DNA of 64,000 nt from a virus: positions 1 to 64,000 of IMG/VR virus record IMGVR_UViG_3300042547_000361. One strand, given 5' to 3'. This document shows positions 39,235 to 49,140 of the stretch, one piece after another. The first letter of the stretch is position 1; every line of letters begins with the position of its first letter. The position numbers and the translations under genes are program-made. Below the pieces are notes generated by a model. It saw only the letters and a program-made list of their open reading frames with translations. It was not told where the DNA came from and ran no database searches.

Positions 39235-42200
39235 ATGGCACAGTACCTCACGCTCCCCAACGGAAGTCAGTTTGAAATTCGACAGGGCGAAACGCGAGAA
39301 CAAGCGCTGTCCAAAGCTTTGCAACAGTACCCAGAAGCCTTTGGGTTCGGGCAAGCAGCGCCCACAGAAACGCCCGAGTCTGGGTTTGTGCCAGCGCTCA
39401 AGTCTGGCATCTCCTCGCTCAAGTCTGACGTAGCCGCGCTGGCCGGTCGTACCGGCATCATGGATCAGGCTGCGGCAGAAAAGTATATCCAAGAGCAGGC
39501 GGACTACCAAAAGCGTACGTTCAAGCCCACCGCCACGTTTGGCGAAGCGCCGGTTACTAAAACCCTGGAGCTGCTTGGCGGCTCCTTTCCCTACATGGCC
39601 GCGCCCATCGCCGCTGGTGCCCTTGCACCGGCAGGCGCTCTTGCACTGGGGGCAGCAGGCGCAGCGTCAGCGGCGCAGTTCACGGGTTCCAACCTATCCC
39701 GGCAGATGGGCGAGGGCAAGGCGCTCGGTGAGACCGACATCACGGCTGCCGCCCTTGCGGCTGTTCCCCAGGCTGCGCTCGATGCGCTCAGTCTCAAGAT
39801 GCTGCCCGGTATTCGCAGTATTTTTGGCCAAGCAGGCAAGGAAATTTCCAAAGACGTTGCCCAGGCAATTGCCCAGCAGAGCGTCAAAGAAGTTGCCAAG
39901 GACTACGCGGTTGCCACCGGCAAGGCAATGGGCACTGAGGGTTTGACCGAGGTCGGGCAGCAGGCGCTTGAGCGTTTGCAAGCCAGTTTGTCGTTGACCG
40001 ACGAGAAGGCTCGGGACGAATACCTTGAGAGCCTGATCGGCGGCGCGGTGTTGGGCGGCGTGCTGTCCCCTGCCGGTCGCTACGTCGAGCGTGGTCGCCA
40101 AGCCAAGAAGGAAGAGGCAGACACCCTTGCTGCGGCAATGAAGCAGCGCGAGGCTGACGCCAAGCAGCGCGAAGCAGCACTGACTTCCCCCGAGGGGCGG
40201 CTTGCGTTTGTTGAGGACTACGAGGCTCGGCAGGCCCGGTTCCAAGAACTCAAAGACATAGCCAAGCCCGGCAAGGACGCCACGCCGCTGCAGCAGGCCG
40301 AGTACACCGAGATCAAGAAGGAAAAGAATGACCTGGGCAGGAGCCTGTACCGCGACAGCGCCGAGTACAAAAAGGCGGTGCCCATAGCCCAGCAGCTCAG
40401 AGAGCAGCGCCGCGTCGATGCGATGACGCCCCAAGAGTATCAAATGGAGCAGCTCGGGCTTGCCCCAGGACTTGCCGCCCCGCCAGCAGCACCGACACCG
40501 CCCTCGGCAACGGACGAGCTGTTCAGCTTGTACACCCAGGGTGCGCCTGCTACTACTGCGCCCAAAGCTGAACCTGTTTCACCCGTCAATCAGTACGTAG
40601 CGCAGCAACTTAATCTGGCCAGCCAAAGTTCGTACCTTAAACCGGAGGCGGCTGACTACGCTGCGTACCTGTTGCAAAACCCCGAGATGGCTGCGCAGAT
40701 AACAACGGAGACGCCCATGCCGGGGCTAGCCCGTGCCGAGCGCAACGCCGTTGCTGGCATGGTTAAGCTGCAACTTCAAACGCAAGCGAAGGAGGCGCTG
40801 CAGCCTCGCGTTGAAGACTTGGCCGGGCAAGTACCCAAGAAGGCTGTTGGCAAGCGCAAAGCCCCTGATTACGAGGCGTACCTGCAAGACTTGGAGGCCA
40901 TCGACTTTGATCGCCGCGAGGGCCAGACAGCCGAAGACATTGCCAACATGGAGAAGCTGCAACGTCCTACCGACGTTACCGCTCAAGGCGAGATGTTTGG
41001 TCAACCTGCGCAGCAGACGGTATTGGGAGAAGCGCCAAAGACACGCCGCGAGCTGCTTGCTGATTTGCGTGTTGCGCGTGTTGCGGGCGACCGCAACGCC
41101 GCCGAAGCCATCATCAACAGCCTGCGAGCAGTAGACAAACGAGACGAAGCCGACGCAGCACGCGTTGCGGGCGGCCAGCAAAAGTTTGTTCTCAATGGTG
41201 AGCAGCGCGAAGAACTCAGTGCTCAAGGCTACAGCGAAGAGCAAATTGACGAAGTAGAAGCCAAGGCGCAAAAGTCGCTAGGCCAAGCAATCGGCGCAGG
41301 CCAGACGCCGCTGTCCACAGCCATTCAACAAGTTGCATCTGAAAGCCGTGCTGATGCGTTTTCTGAAGTCGTGGACTTGGTCAATCGCTTTAACAAGGGG
41401 GCGGCAAAGCAAGAGCAGTTAGATGCCGCTAAAGAGCGGGTTGTGTCCGGGCTGCTCACAGACATCCGGCAATCACGCCAAGAGCCGTTGACCGAGGAAG
41501 AAACGCGTGACATTACGCGCAATGCAAACGAGTTGCTGCGCGAGCTGACCGAACGCTTTGGCGACACGCGCTCGCTGTCTCAAAAGGGCAAAGACCTTTT
41601 TGTACCCGCCCAAACTCGCACAGGCGAATTTCGTACCGATGAAGTGCCCGGCACAGGCTATCCGACAGTTGAGTCTCGTGTTCCGGGTCGGCAGACTTTT
41701 AGCAGCCCATTTGCGGCGGCGCAATCTATTCGTGAAGGGCTTGAGGAGCTGCGCACCCGCGCCATCACCTCGGCGCAAGCACCAAGCTATACACGCACGT
41801 TTACGCCCCGCGAAGTCAGTGTTGATGCCGCAGAGGCGCAGCTTAGCCGTGAGTTAGCCAAAGACCCGCAGACGCACAGCCCCGAGCAGCGCCGCTTGCT
41901 GGAAGCAATTGGCGACAACGTGCGCATGATGATGCGCCCTGAGACCCGGCAGGACGTTTCAAGCTGGCTTTACGACTTGGCGCGTGATCCCGCTACTGTG
42001 CCCACAGACAAAACGCAGGCCGTACGCGATGCGTTGCAGATGGTCGAGCAAGCCAAGTTGTCGGATCAAGAGCAGCTTGGGTTGCCGTTAGGCCCGGGCA
42101 AGAAGCTGCGGCAAGAAGCGCCGCAAGTGTTGAATAAACCAACGCCCGTGCAGCCAGGGTCGTTCAGCCAAGTCAGCTTTGAGCCTGAGTACGAGGCCGC

Positions 42201-45200
42201 TACGCCGACCGTTTTCAACAGCTACGCAGAACTCAAGCGATACCTTGCATCAGACGCGCTGCAAGAGATGCGGTCTGCCATTGGTTTGGCGCGGCCAACA
42301 ATAGATCGACTTGAGCAGCGGGTCAAACCGTTTGCGTTTCGTGTAGCGCTGTACCTGTCAAAGCTTGACGCACTCAAAGCCCGAGTTGTTGCGCTTGACA
42401 AGCGTGTGCAGGACATGCACGTTACTAAGCGCGAGGAACTTGAAACGCTCAAGAAAATGTCTGCGGCGGATGCGGCGGCAGAGACCCGTGCGCTCAATGA
42501 AGCGCAGCGCAATCTTCAAGAGCTGCGCAAACGTATGGCGGAGTTGGAAGCGCCGCTGCGCAAAGAATTGGAGCCGTTGCTCAAAGAATTTGACACAGCG
42601 CAAAAGCAGTTTGATAAAGCAGTTGCAGCAGAAGAAGCGTTGACGGCAGCAATGCTCAGCAACAACCAACTGTTTGGAGATCGTGAGCTTTTCGCAATCC
42701 AGAAGCTGCACAACGTGCAGCAACGGATGAAGAACGCTCGCAGCAAACTGCACAAAGAGTTTCAAGAAGATTTTGGCAACGATCCCCGCAACCTTGCGCG
42801 GACGATGCGGGAGTTTAAAGAAAGCGGGAAACAAGGCGCGTTTAACGAGCAGCTTGCAAAAGCGCACAAAGAGTTGTACGACGTATTTTTTGATACGCGC
42901 AAAGACGACGTTGCCATACAACAGTACTTGAAAACAGCCGCCAAACTGGACGCGCAGATTCAAGAGCAGGCGGGCAAGATTGACGCGCTGGGGGAGAAGC
43001 TACTTAACGCAGGTGTTGCACTTGAGGAAGCGCGTAGCAGCCAACTGGAAGCTGCGGAAAACCGCGACGAAATTCTTGATGCACGGCAACAGTCGCAAGA
43101 AGCGCAGCAGATACTCAGGGAGCTGGAAGCCAAACAACAAGCGCGTCTGGACGCGCTTGAAAAGCTGGAAGTAGAGCTTGGCCTTACACGCACGGAGATT
43201 CCGCATCGCGTTAGCGAAACGACAACCGTGGCTGAAGTGCTGCGGGCATCGACCGCGTCAGAGAAAGCGCTTATACGGCAACGCAACGAAGCCGAAGCCA
43301 AACTTAACGAGGCGGCCGCCCCGGTAAAAGCGCTTTTCGCGTTTGACCGTCAGCGCACGGAAACACGTACCAAAAAACCCGAGACCGCTGCGCAAACCCA
43401 GGAACGGGATGCTCAGCGGCAACGCCTGCTTGAAGCAATCGGGCGTGATCCGGCCAGCTTTGATGGCGAGCGCGTCTCGTTTGAAAAACGCCGGGGATTG
43501 ATAGAAGAACTTGGTACGGCAGAAGAAACGCGTGGAGAACTTGAAGCGCTGATTGCTGCGGCAGATGAAGCCGTTCCCTATTTGCAACAGCAGATTGCGG
43601 AAGCCGAGAAAGCGCTCAAGAGCATCGACAAAGAAATTGCGCAAGTAGAAGCGGCCAACAAGAAACGTCCGCGTAGCTTCCAAGCCAAACTGGAACAGCA
43701 GTCGGCAATGGTGGCGCTGGGGCCACTGCGCGAGGTGCGGGATCGACTGGCTAAGAGTTTGCAGCCGTACCCACCAAACAGCCGCCCGAAAGACCGTACG
43801 GTTCGCAGTCTGGTCGAAGACTTGGCCGCACACGAGCGTGAGAAAGCCACAGCGCAAAGCAACTTGGCCACGCTTGAAGAACGCAAAGCTGATTTGGAAG
43901 CGCTGTTTTCTGACGACCCAGAAGTGCAGAAGGCGCGTACGCAAGCCATTGACAAGCGCATTGCCAAGGTCGAGAAAAACATTGAGAACCAAAAAGCTTC
44001 GCTCAAAGAAAAGGGGATCAAAGCGAGCACGCTCGACTCAAGGAAGCGCGAGCTGCGTAAGTCCTTTAAAGAACTGCAACGCCTTATGGCGCAGCGTTCG
44101 GCCAAGTTTGGTATCACCCGCAAAGCACTGGCAGATGTTGGCAGGCCCGAGACCGCTGCGGCGGAAGAAGGCGAGCGCTTGGGCGCTCGCAAAGTGGGCC
44201 CTATTGTCAGGCCCGTACGCACCGCAGGCAACATACGCACAGGTGTGGCGGAGACTACCGAAGAGCGCAAGCTCAGCACACGCTCCAAAATAACTCAGGG
44301 CGGTAAGACGAAGACGGAAACGTCCAAGCAGGCTCAAGCCGCTGGCAATGTCGCTGCTGAAGCGCGTGCAGCTCAGCAGCCAGAAAAAACTGCAACGCAG
44401 TTGGCAGTAGAAGAGCTGCAACAGCAGCAGCAAATACTGGCGGCTAAAGAGCGCCTTGAAACAAGTATCAGGGTGCAGCTTGCTGACCTTGACATCCGGC
44501 TCAATGCGCTGCGGCGCAGCCAACGCCCCAACGTGCTTTTGATTCGTGATTTGGAAGCACAGAAAAGTGTGTTGCAGCGCGATTTGGTTGCCGCACGTAT
44601 GGATGTGGAGCGCGAAGGTGCGTTGGCGGCAGAAGCTCAAAATATTGTTGACACCCAGTCCACGGTTGGCGGAATTTTAAGTGCGAGCTTCCCCGACGCT
44701 GCTGCGCAAACGCCCGAAGAAACCGTGCCCGACGACACCGCAGAGGCGTTGCAGACCGGGCTCAAGTCTCTAAGCAAAGACGAAGTTAAAACACTTGAAA
44801 CTGCGTACGGCGCTAAAAAGCGCACGGACACTTTCTTGTCCAAGCTGCAAAAAGACGTTGTTGATATGGTCAACAACGGCGGTAAAGCCGTGGCCAAGGG
44901 CATCCGCAACATCATCAAAAAGCTGTCAGAAGGTGTGCTTGCAGTAGCGATGATTTTCAACCCGCAGTTCAACGCTACTAACTTTAGCTTTGATCTGCCC
45001 AAGGCGTACAGCCAAACTATCACCGAGAAGGTCAGCATAAAGGCGCAGGTGCCCGCATCTGCGCGGGAGCAGATGAGCCCGCTGGCACAAATGGTCTACG
45101 AGAACATGGCCCCCACCGCCAAGGCGTCCGGCAAAGGCTTTGGTATTGTGGACAAGGTCAACGGCTCAATCCACTTCTTTAACAACGACGGTAGTGTGTT

Positions 45201-48200
45201 GGTGCAAGGCCCCGCGCTTATGGGCAAAGATGTGGGCGATGTATTGGGCAAGTCGTCGCTTGAGGGCGGCCCCAAGATCACCCCTGCCGGACGCTTTACG
45301 TTGGAAGTCTCTAAGGATGATTTCTACGGCACTTCGTTCAATTTGCTTGAGACGTTTGACAGCACGGGGTACGTTGCCATACATCCGGTGTATCTAGGCA
45401 ACCTGAAAGAAAATCGGCTTGGGCGGCTGCAATCGCCAGAAGCTACGGACAACCGCGTCAGCTACGGCTGCATCAACACCACAAAAGAAATGTTTGTGGA
45501 CAAGTTGGCCCCCAATGCCGACGCGCTAAATGGTGGCATGCTGTTTGTGTTGCCCGATGCAACTGAGCGTACTGCGGAAATGTTCCCGGAAAAAGTTGAG
45601 ACGGTGACCAAGACCATCTCCGGCACCGAGCAAACTGCCAAGGCCGAAAGTCGCTCGATTGTTGGACGGGAAGAAAAGCTGTTCGAAGGCAAGACGCTGT
45701 TCCAAGTTGCGACGGAGATCAACAACTCACCACGCGTTGAAGTTGATCCGCAAAAGAGCGCCGCTACGCTGATGGCCAGCATTGCCGCTACTTCTAAGAC
45801 CCCCCTGAACAGGGTGGTGGCGGAGCGGCTCAAAGGTCTGCTTGGCGTGACCGAAGTTCGGATTGCCAAAGATTTGCGCAACGACCAAGGCGGCGCTGTG
45901 TACGGCTCCGCTGCGATTGATGGTTCGCGTATTACGCTTGATGCTGACAGCGGCCTGAACGAGCAGACCATTCTTCACGAGGGCGTTCACGCGGCAATCG
46001 AAAGGGTGTTGCGTGCGCCTGAAAACATCATCACACCAAACCAGCGCAAGGCAAAACGCGAACTAGAAGCGCTGTACAAAGCGTACGCTGCCGACGCTGC
46101 TGCGCCAAACGACAACGCCAAAGAAAGCATAAGCGAGTTTGTAGCTGATGCCCTGTCTGACCCCGCAGTTCAACTGTACATGCAGGGCAAGAAGTGGACG
46201 CTCAAGCACATGTGGGAGTCGTTTAAAAACAGCATACTCAGCATGCTGGGGATTGAAACCCCTTCTACCATGCTGGAAGCTACCTTGGCGGCAGCAGACA
46301 GGTTGATGCTGACGGTGCCGCGTCCGACAGCCAGGACTACAGAAAGCCTGTCTAGGAAAAAACCGAAGTACGCTTCGCCTGAGTGGGCCAGTGCCGGGGA
46401 GGACATCGGCAAAGTTGTGGCGCGGCAGCGCACCTGGGGTGACAAGATCAAGGCCAACGCCACTGGGCTGGCCTTTGAGACCCAGCTTGTGGATCGCTTT
46501 GCTGCGTTTGAACGGTTGCGCAAGTACATGCCCGAGCAGATGGGCACCCAGATGATGTACTACCTGCGCATGTACGACCAGCGCATGAACTTTGTCTCGC
46601 AGGCTGTGAGCAACGGCGCTCTGCGGTTGGCTGAAAAGACACGCCCTGACGGCAAGACCGAGTACCTCATTGAGAGCAAAGAGGGGGCCAACATCGGCAA
46701 TGTTGTGCAGATTCTGCGCGATGCGCAGCCGTTTGTCGGAAACGCCGAGGCTGTGAACCAAGCCTTTACGACCTACCTTGCCGCGCTGCGTGCCGACCGT
46801 GTGGGGCTGGCCAAGCTCAACTTTGGCGGCAGCGTCACGCAAGAGATGCTGGACCGCACTATGCGGATGGTCAACGGCAACGACAAGCTCAAGGATGTCT
46901 TTGAGAAAGCCCGCCGCGAGTACAACGCATACAACCGCGATCAGATCGCAATGGTTGCCGCCACGGGCGCTATCTCCAAAGAGACGGAAGCAGCGCTAAC
47001 TCGCACCGAGGACTACATCCCGTTCTACCGTGCGCAAAACGGTGTCGTGGAGCTGCTCATTGGCGGCGAAGCGCCCATGCGTATTGGCAGCATTGCTGAC
47101 CAGCCGTACCTGCAAGAGCTTGTTGGCGGCGACCAACCAATCTTGGACTTCATGACCAGCTCAGTGCAAAACACCAACATGCTGGTGGATATGGCGCTGC
47201 GCAATCTGGCGACCAAGAACGCTGTGTTTGAGCTGGTTAACCTGGGCGCTGCCAAGATCGTGGCTGGCAAACCGGCTGGCCGGGATGTGGTGCAGTTCAA
47301 GGTGGACGGCCAGGACCGCTACGCTGTGATCTCGTCGGAGAAGGTCACCATTGGCGGCAAGACGTTTGAGACGGGCGTGCCCGCTGACATCTTGGTCAAG
47401 GGCATGGAGGGCATCCCTACGCAGATGCCGTTCCTGTTCCGCGCTATGGCGATGCCTGCGCAGCTTCTGCGCAAGGCCGTGACGCTCAGCCCCCTGTACA
47501 TGGCCAAGCAGTTGTTCCGCGACTCACTGGCCGCTCCGATTACCTCCGGTGCCAACTTTACACCCGTCATGGGGGCGCTGCGGCAGATCGGCAAAGAGTC
47601 TGGCAAAGCGCTGGAGACACGCGGCATTACTGGTGGGCAGTACATGACCGGCAGTGCCGACGACATCACCAAGATTTTGCGTGACATATCGGATGGCAAG
47701 CCGGGCTGGATGTCGGCACTGAGCAAGGCCGAGGCTATCGGTATGAAGGCTGACGCTCTGACGCGCCGGGCACAGTACAACAGCTACATTGAGCAGGGCA
47801 TGTCGGAGATGGAGGCCACGCTCATGGCGCTGGAGTCCATGAACTTTAACAAGCGCGGTGCCAGCCCCAGCATCCACGTAGCCAACGCACTGATCCCGTT
47901 CTTCAACGCCCAGATACAGGGCTTGAACGTGCTGTACAAGGCGATGAGCGGCAAGATGCCGTTCAACGACAAGCTCAAGATTCAGCAAAAACTCTTGATG
48001 CGTGGCGGCATGATGGCGGCAGCATCGCTGCTCTACGCCGCGCTGATGGACGATGATGAGGCTTACAAGAACGCTACGCCGGACCAGAAGTACGGCAACT
48101 GGTTTGTGCGCGTGCCCGGTGTTGACCAGCCGATCCGCGTGCCGGTGCCGTTTGAGATTGGCTACATCTTCAAGGCGCTGCCCGAGGCGCTGTACAACAG

Positions 48201-48948
48201 CATGACCGACAAGCACGGCAACGAAGATGCGGTCAAGGCGTTCAAGCAAATACTGCTGCAAAGCGTTCCTGGCGGCTCCAGCTACGGCATACCGCAGATC
48301 ATGAAGCCTGCCATCGAGGCGGGCCTGGGCAAGTCGTTCTACACCGGGCGTGACATCCTGTCTGCGCGTGAGAAAGAGCTGCTGCCTGAAGATCAGTTCC
48401 GCGCCAACACCGCCGAGATTTCCAAGGTGGTGGGCAAGGCGATGGGCGTATCCCCCATCGTCATGGAGAACCTGGTGCGCGGCTACACCGGCACGATGGG
48501 CTTGGCGTTCCTGCACGCACTGAGCCTGGGCGCTCCCAAGTCGGAGTCCCCCGAAGCTGCGGTCAAGCGCCTGTCTGACTACCCGATCATTGGCGGCTCG
48601 TTCCAGCCCAACGATGCCGGGGGCATAACCAACGCTGTGTACGAGCGCTTCAACGAAGACATCAAGGTGCGCAACAGCTACAAGAAGATGGTCGAAGAGG
48701 GCCGGTCAGCCGAAGCCAAGGAGCTGCTCCAGCGCCGGGGCAACGAGATCATGGAGGCCGAGATTGCCGATGTGTTCAAGCAGAACATGAACAAGCTCAC
48801 CCAGGCCGAGCGAGCGATTGCGGCGTCCAGCCTAACCCCCGATCAAAAGCGCAAGCAGCTTGACGAGCTGCGCAAACTCAAGACGGCCATCTCCCAGACG
48901 ATGCGCGAGACCGCCGACAAGACGGTCAAGCTGTCATCCCCCCTTTGA
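39235..48948 (+). CDS. Giant polyvalent virion protein with L,D-transpeptidase-like and HExxH domains (3237 aa)
   Basis: The largest gene in the window. Residues 60-260 are Gly/Ala helices; 300-1900 are mostly charged coiled coil. At about 1966-2105 there is a YkuD-type L,D-transpeptidase domain with His2050 (AIHPVY) and SYGCIN with Cys2079. At 2245-2305 there is a zinc peptidase motif HEGVH (His2248, Glu2249, His2252), with SEFVAD Glu2301 as possible third ligand. The last 850 residues resemble phage polyvalent-protein tails (LPD38-like, PIRVPVPFEIGYIFKALPEA). It is probably ejected into the host and remodels peptidoglycan or cuts proteins there. The start has only a weak ribosome site. Confidence 0.75.
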   Translation: MAQYLTLPNGSQFEIRQGETREQALSKALQQYPEAFGFGQAAPTETPESGFVPALKSGISSLKSDVAALAGRTGIMDQAAAEKYIQEQADYQKRTFKPTATFGEAPVTKTLELLGGSFPYMAAPIAAGALAPAGALALGAAGAASAAQFTGSNLSRQMGEGKALGETDITAAALAAVPQAALDALSLKMLPGIRSIFGQAGKEISKDVAQAIAQQSVKEVAKDYAVATGKAMGTEGLTEVGQQALERLQASLSLTDEKARDEYLESLIGGAVLGGVLSPAGRYVERGRQAKKEEADTLAAAMKQREADAKQREAALTSPEGRLAFVEDYEARQARFQELKDIAKPGKDATPLQQAEYTEIKKEKNDLGRSLYRDSAEYKKAVPIAQQLREQRRVDAMTPQEYQMEQLGLAPGLAAPPAAPTPPSATDELFSLYTQGAPATTAPKAEPVSPVNQYVAQQLNLASQSSYLKPEAADYAAYLLQNPEMAAQITTETPMPGLARAERNAVAGMVKLQLQTQAKEALQPRVEDLAGQVPKKAVGKRKAPDYEAYLQDLEAIDFDRREGQTAEDIANMEKLQRPTDVTAQGEMFGQPAQQTVLGEAPKTRRELLADLRVARVAGDRNAAEAIINSLRAVDKRDEADAARVAGGQQKFVLNGEQREELSAQGYSEEQIDEVEAKAQKSLGQAIGAGQTPLSTAIQQVASESRADAFSEVVDLVNRFNKGAAKQEQLDAAKERVVSGLLTDIRQSRQEPLTEEETRDITRNANELLRELTERFGDTRSLSQKGKDLFVPAQTRTGEFRTDEVPGTGYPTVESRVPGRQTFSSPFAAAQSIREGLEELRTRAITSAQAPSYTRTFTPREVSVDAAEAQLSRELAKDPQTHSPEQRRLLEAIGDNVRMMMRPETRQDVSSWLYDLARDPATVPTDKTQAVRDALQMVEQAKLSDQEQLGLPLGPGKKLRQEAPQVLNKPTPVQPGSFSQVSFEPEYEAATPTVFNSYAELKRYLASDALQEMRSAIGLARPTIDRLEQRVKPFAFRVALYLSKLDALKARVVALDKRVQDMHVTKREELETLKKMSAADAAAETRALNEAQRNLQELRKRMAELEAPLRKELEPLLKEFDTAQKQFDKAVAAEEALTAAMLSNNQLFGDRELFAIQKLHNVQQRMKNARSKLHKEFQEDFGNDPRNLARTMREFKESGKQGAFNEQLAKAHKELYDVFFDTRKDDVAIQQYLKTAAKLDAQIQEQAGKIDALGEKLLNAGVALEEARSSQLEAAENRDEILDARQQSQEAQQILRELEAKQQARLDALEKLEVELGLTRTEIPHRVSETTTVAEVLRASTASEKALIRQRNEAEAKLNEAAAPVKALFAFDRQRTETRTKKPETAAQTQERDAQRQRLLEAIGRDPASFDGERVSFEKRRGLIEELGTAEETRGELEALIAAADEAVPYLQQQIAEAEKALKSIDKEIAQVEAANKKRPRSFQAKLEQQSAMVALGPLREVRDRLAKSLQPYPPNSRPKDRTVRSLVEDLAAHEREKATAQSNLATLEERKADLEALFSDDPEVQKARTQAIDKRIAKVEKNIENQKASLKEKGIKASTLDSRKRELRKSFKELQRLMAQRSAKFGITRKALADVGRPETAAAEEGERLGARKVGPIVRPVRTAGNIRTGVAETTEERKLSTRSKITQGGKTKTETSKQAQAAGNVAAEARAAQQPEKTATQLAVEELQQQQQILAAKERLETSIRVQLADLDIRLNALRRSQRPNVLLIRDLEAQKSVLQRDLVAARMDVEREGALAAEAQNIVDTQSTVGGILSASFPDAAAQTPEETVPDDTAEALQTGLKSLSKDEVKTLETAYGAKKRTDTFLSKLQKDVVDMVNNGGKAVAKGIRNIIKKLSEGVLAVAMIFNPQFNATNFSFDLPKAYSQTITEKVSIKAQVPASAREQMSPLAQMVYENMAPTAKASGKGFGIVDKVNGSIHFFNNDGSVLVQGPALMGKDVGDVLGKSSLEGGPKITPAGRFTLEVSKDDFYGTSFNLLETFDSTGYVAIHPVYLGNLKENRLGRLQSPEATDNRVSYGCINTTKEMFVDKLAPNADALNGGMLFVLPDATERTAEMFPEKVETVTKTISGTEQTAKAESRSIVGREEKLFEGKTLFQVATEINNSPRVEVDPQKSAATLMASIAATSKTPLNRVVAERLKGLLGVTEVRIAKDLRNDQGGAVYGSAAIDGSRITLDADSGLNEQTILHEGVHAAIERVLRAPENIITPNQRKAKRELEALYKAYAADAAAPNDNAKESISEFVADALSDPAVQLYMQGKKWTLKHMWESFKNSILSMLGIETPSTMLEATLAAADRLMLTVPRPTARTTESLSRKKPKYASPEWASAGEDIGKVVARQRTWGDKIKANATGLAFETQLVDRFAAFERLRKYMPEQMGTQMMYYLRMYDQRMNFVSQAVSNGALRLAEKTRPDGKTEYLIESKEGANIGNVVQILRDAQPFVGNAEAVNQAFTTYLAALRADRVGLAKLNFGGSVTQEMLDRTMRMVNGNDKLKDVFEKARREYNAYNRDQIAMVAATGAISKETEAALTRTEDYIPFYRAQNGVVELLIGGEAPMRIGSIADQPYLQELVGGDQPILDFMTSSVQNTNMLVDMALRNLATKNAVFELVNLGAAKIVAGKPAGRDVVQFKVDGQDRYAVISSEKVTIGGKTFETGVPADILVKGMEGIPTQMPFLFRAMAMPAQLLRKAVTLSPLYMAKQLFRDSLAAPITSGANFTPVMGALRQIGKESGKALETRGITGGQYMTGSADDITKILRDISDGKPGWMSALSKAEAIGMKADALTRRAQYNSYIEQGMSEMEATLMALESMNFNKRGASPSIHVANALIPFFNAQIQGLNVLYKAMSGKMPFNDKLKIQQKLLMRGGMMAAASLLYAALMDDDEAYKNATPDQKYGNWFVRVPGVDQPIRVPVPFEIGYIFKALPEALYNSMTDKHGNEDAVKAFKQILLQSVPGGSSYGIPQIMKPAIEAGLGKSFYTGRDILSAREKELLPEDQFRANTAEISKVVGKAMGVSPIVMENLVRGYTGTMGLAFLHALSLGAPKSESPEAAVKRLSDYPIIGGSFQPNDAGGITNAVYERFNEDIKVRNSYKKMVEEGRSAEAKELLQRRGNEIMEAEIADVFKQNMNKLTQAERAIAASSLTPDQKRKQLDELRKLKTAISQTMRETADKTVKLSSPL

Positions 48949-49140
48949 TGTAGCGCGGTAGAACCACACGCCAATCTTGCCGTCCTTGATGCGGACGCTG
49001 GCTTGAGCGTCGAAGACACGGCAGCGCAGGGCTTCCTTGAGCCCTGCTTGCCGCACTTCTTCTGTGTTCAGGCACGGGATGAAGAACCCGTGCTTGCGGT
49101 CAACCGACCGCCACGGGAACAAGCGGCTGTAGGATGGCAT
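48934..49140 (-). CDS. Small basic protein after the primase-helicase (68 aa)
   Basis: ATG 49138-49140 lies 41 bases inside the end of the primase-helicase gene. The stop overlaps the end of the giant late gene by 15 bases, so the two transcription units meet here with no visible terminator. HGFFIPCLNTEEVRQAGLKE and IGVWFYRA recall a small protein often found next to phage primases. Function unknown. Confidence 0.6.
   Translation of the reverse strand: MPSYSRLFPWRSVDRKHGFFIPCLNTEEVRQAGLKEALRCRVFDAQASVRIKDGKIGVWFYRATSKGG

Noticed and set aside
47524-48516. Antisense frame of 330 codons within the giant protein gene
   Set aside because: The sense strand encodes a conserved phage C-terminal region; the antisense has no ribosome site or motif.
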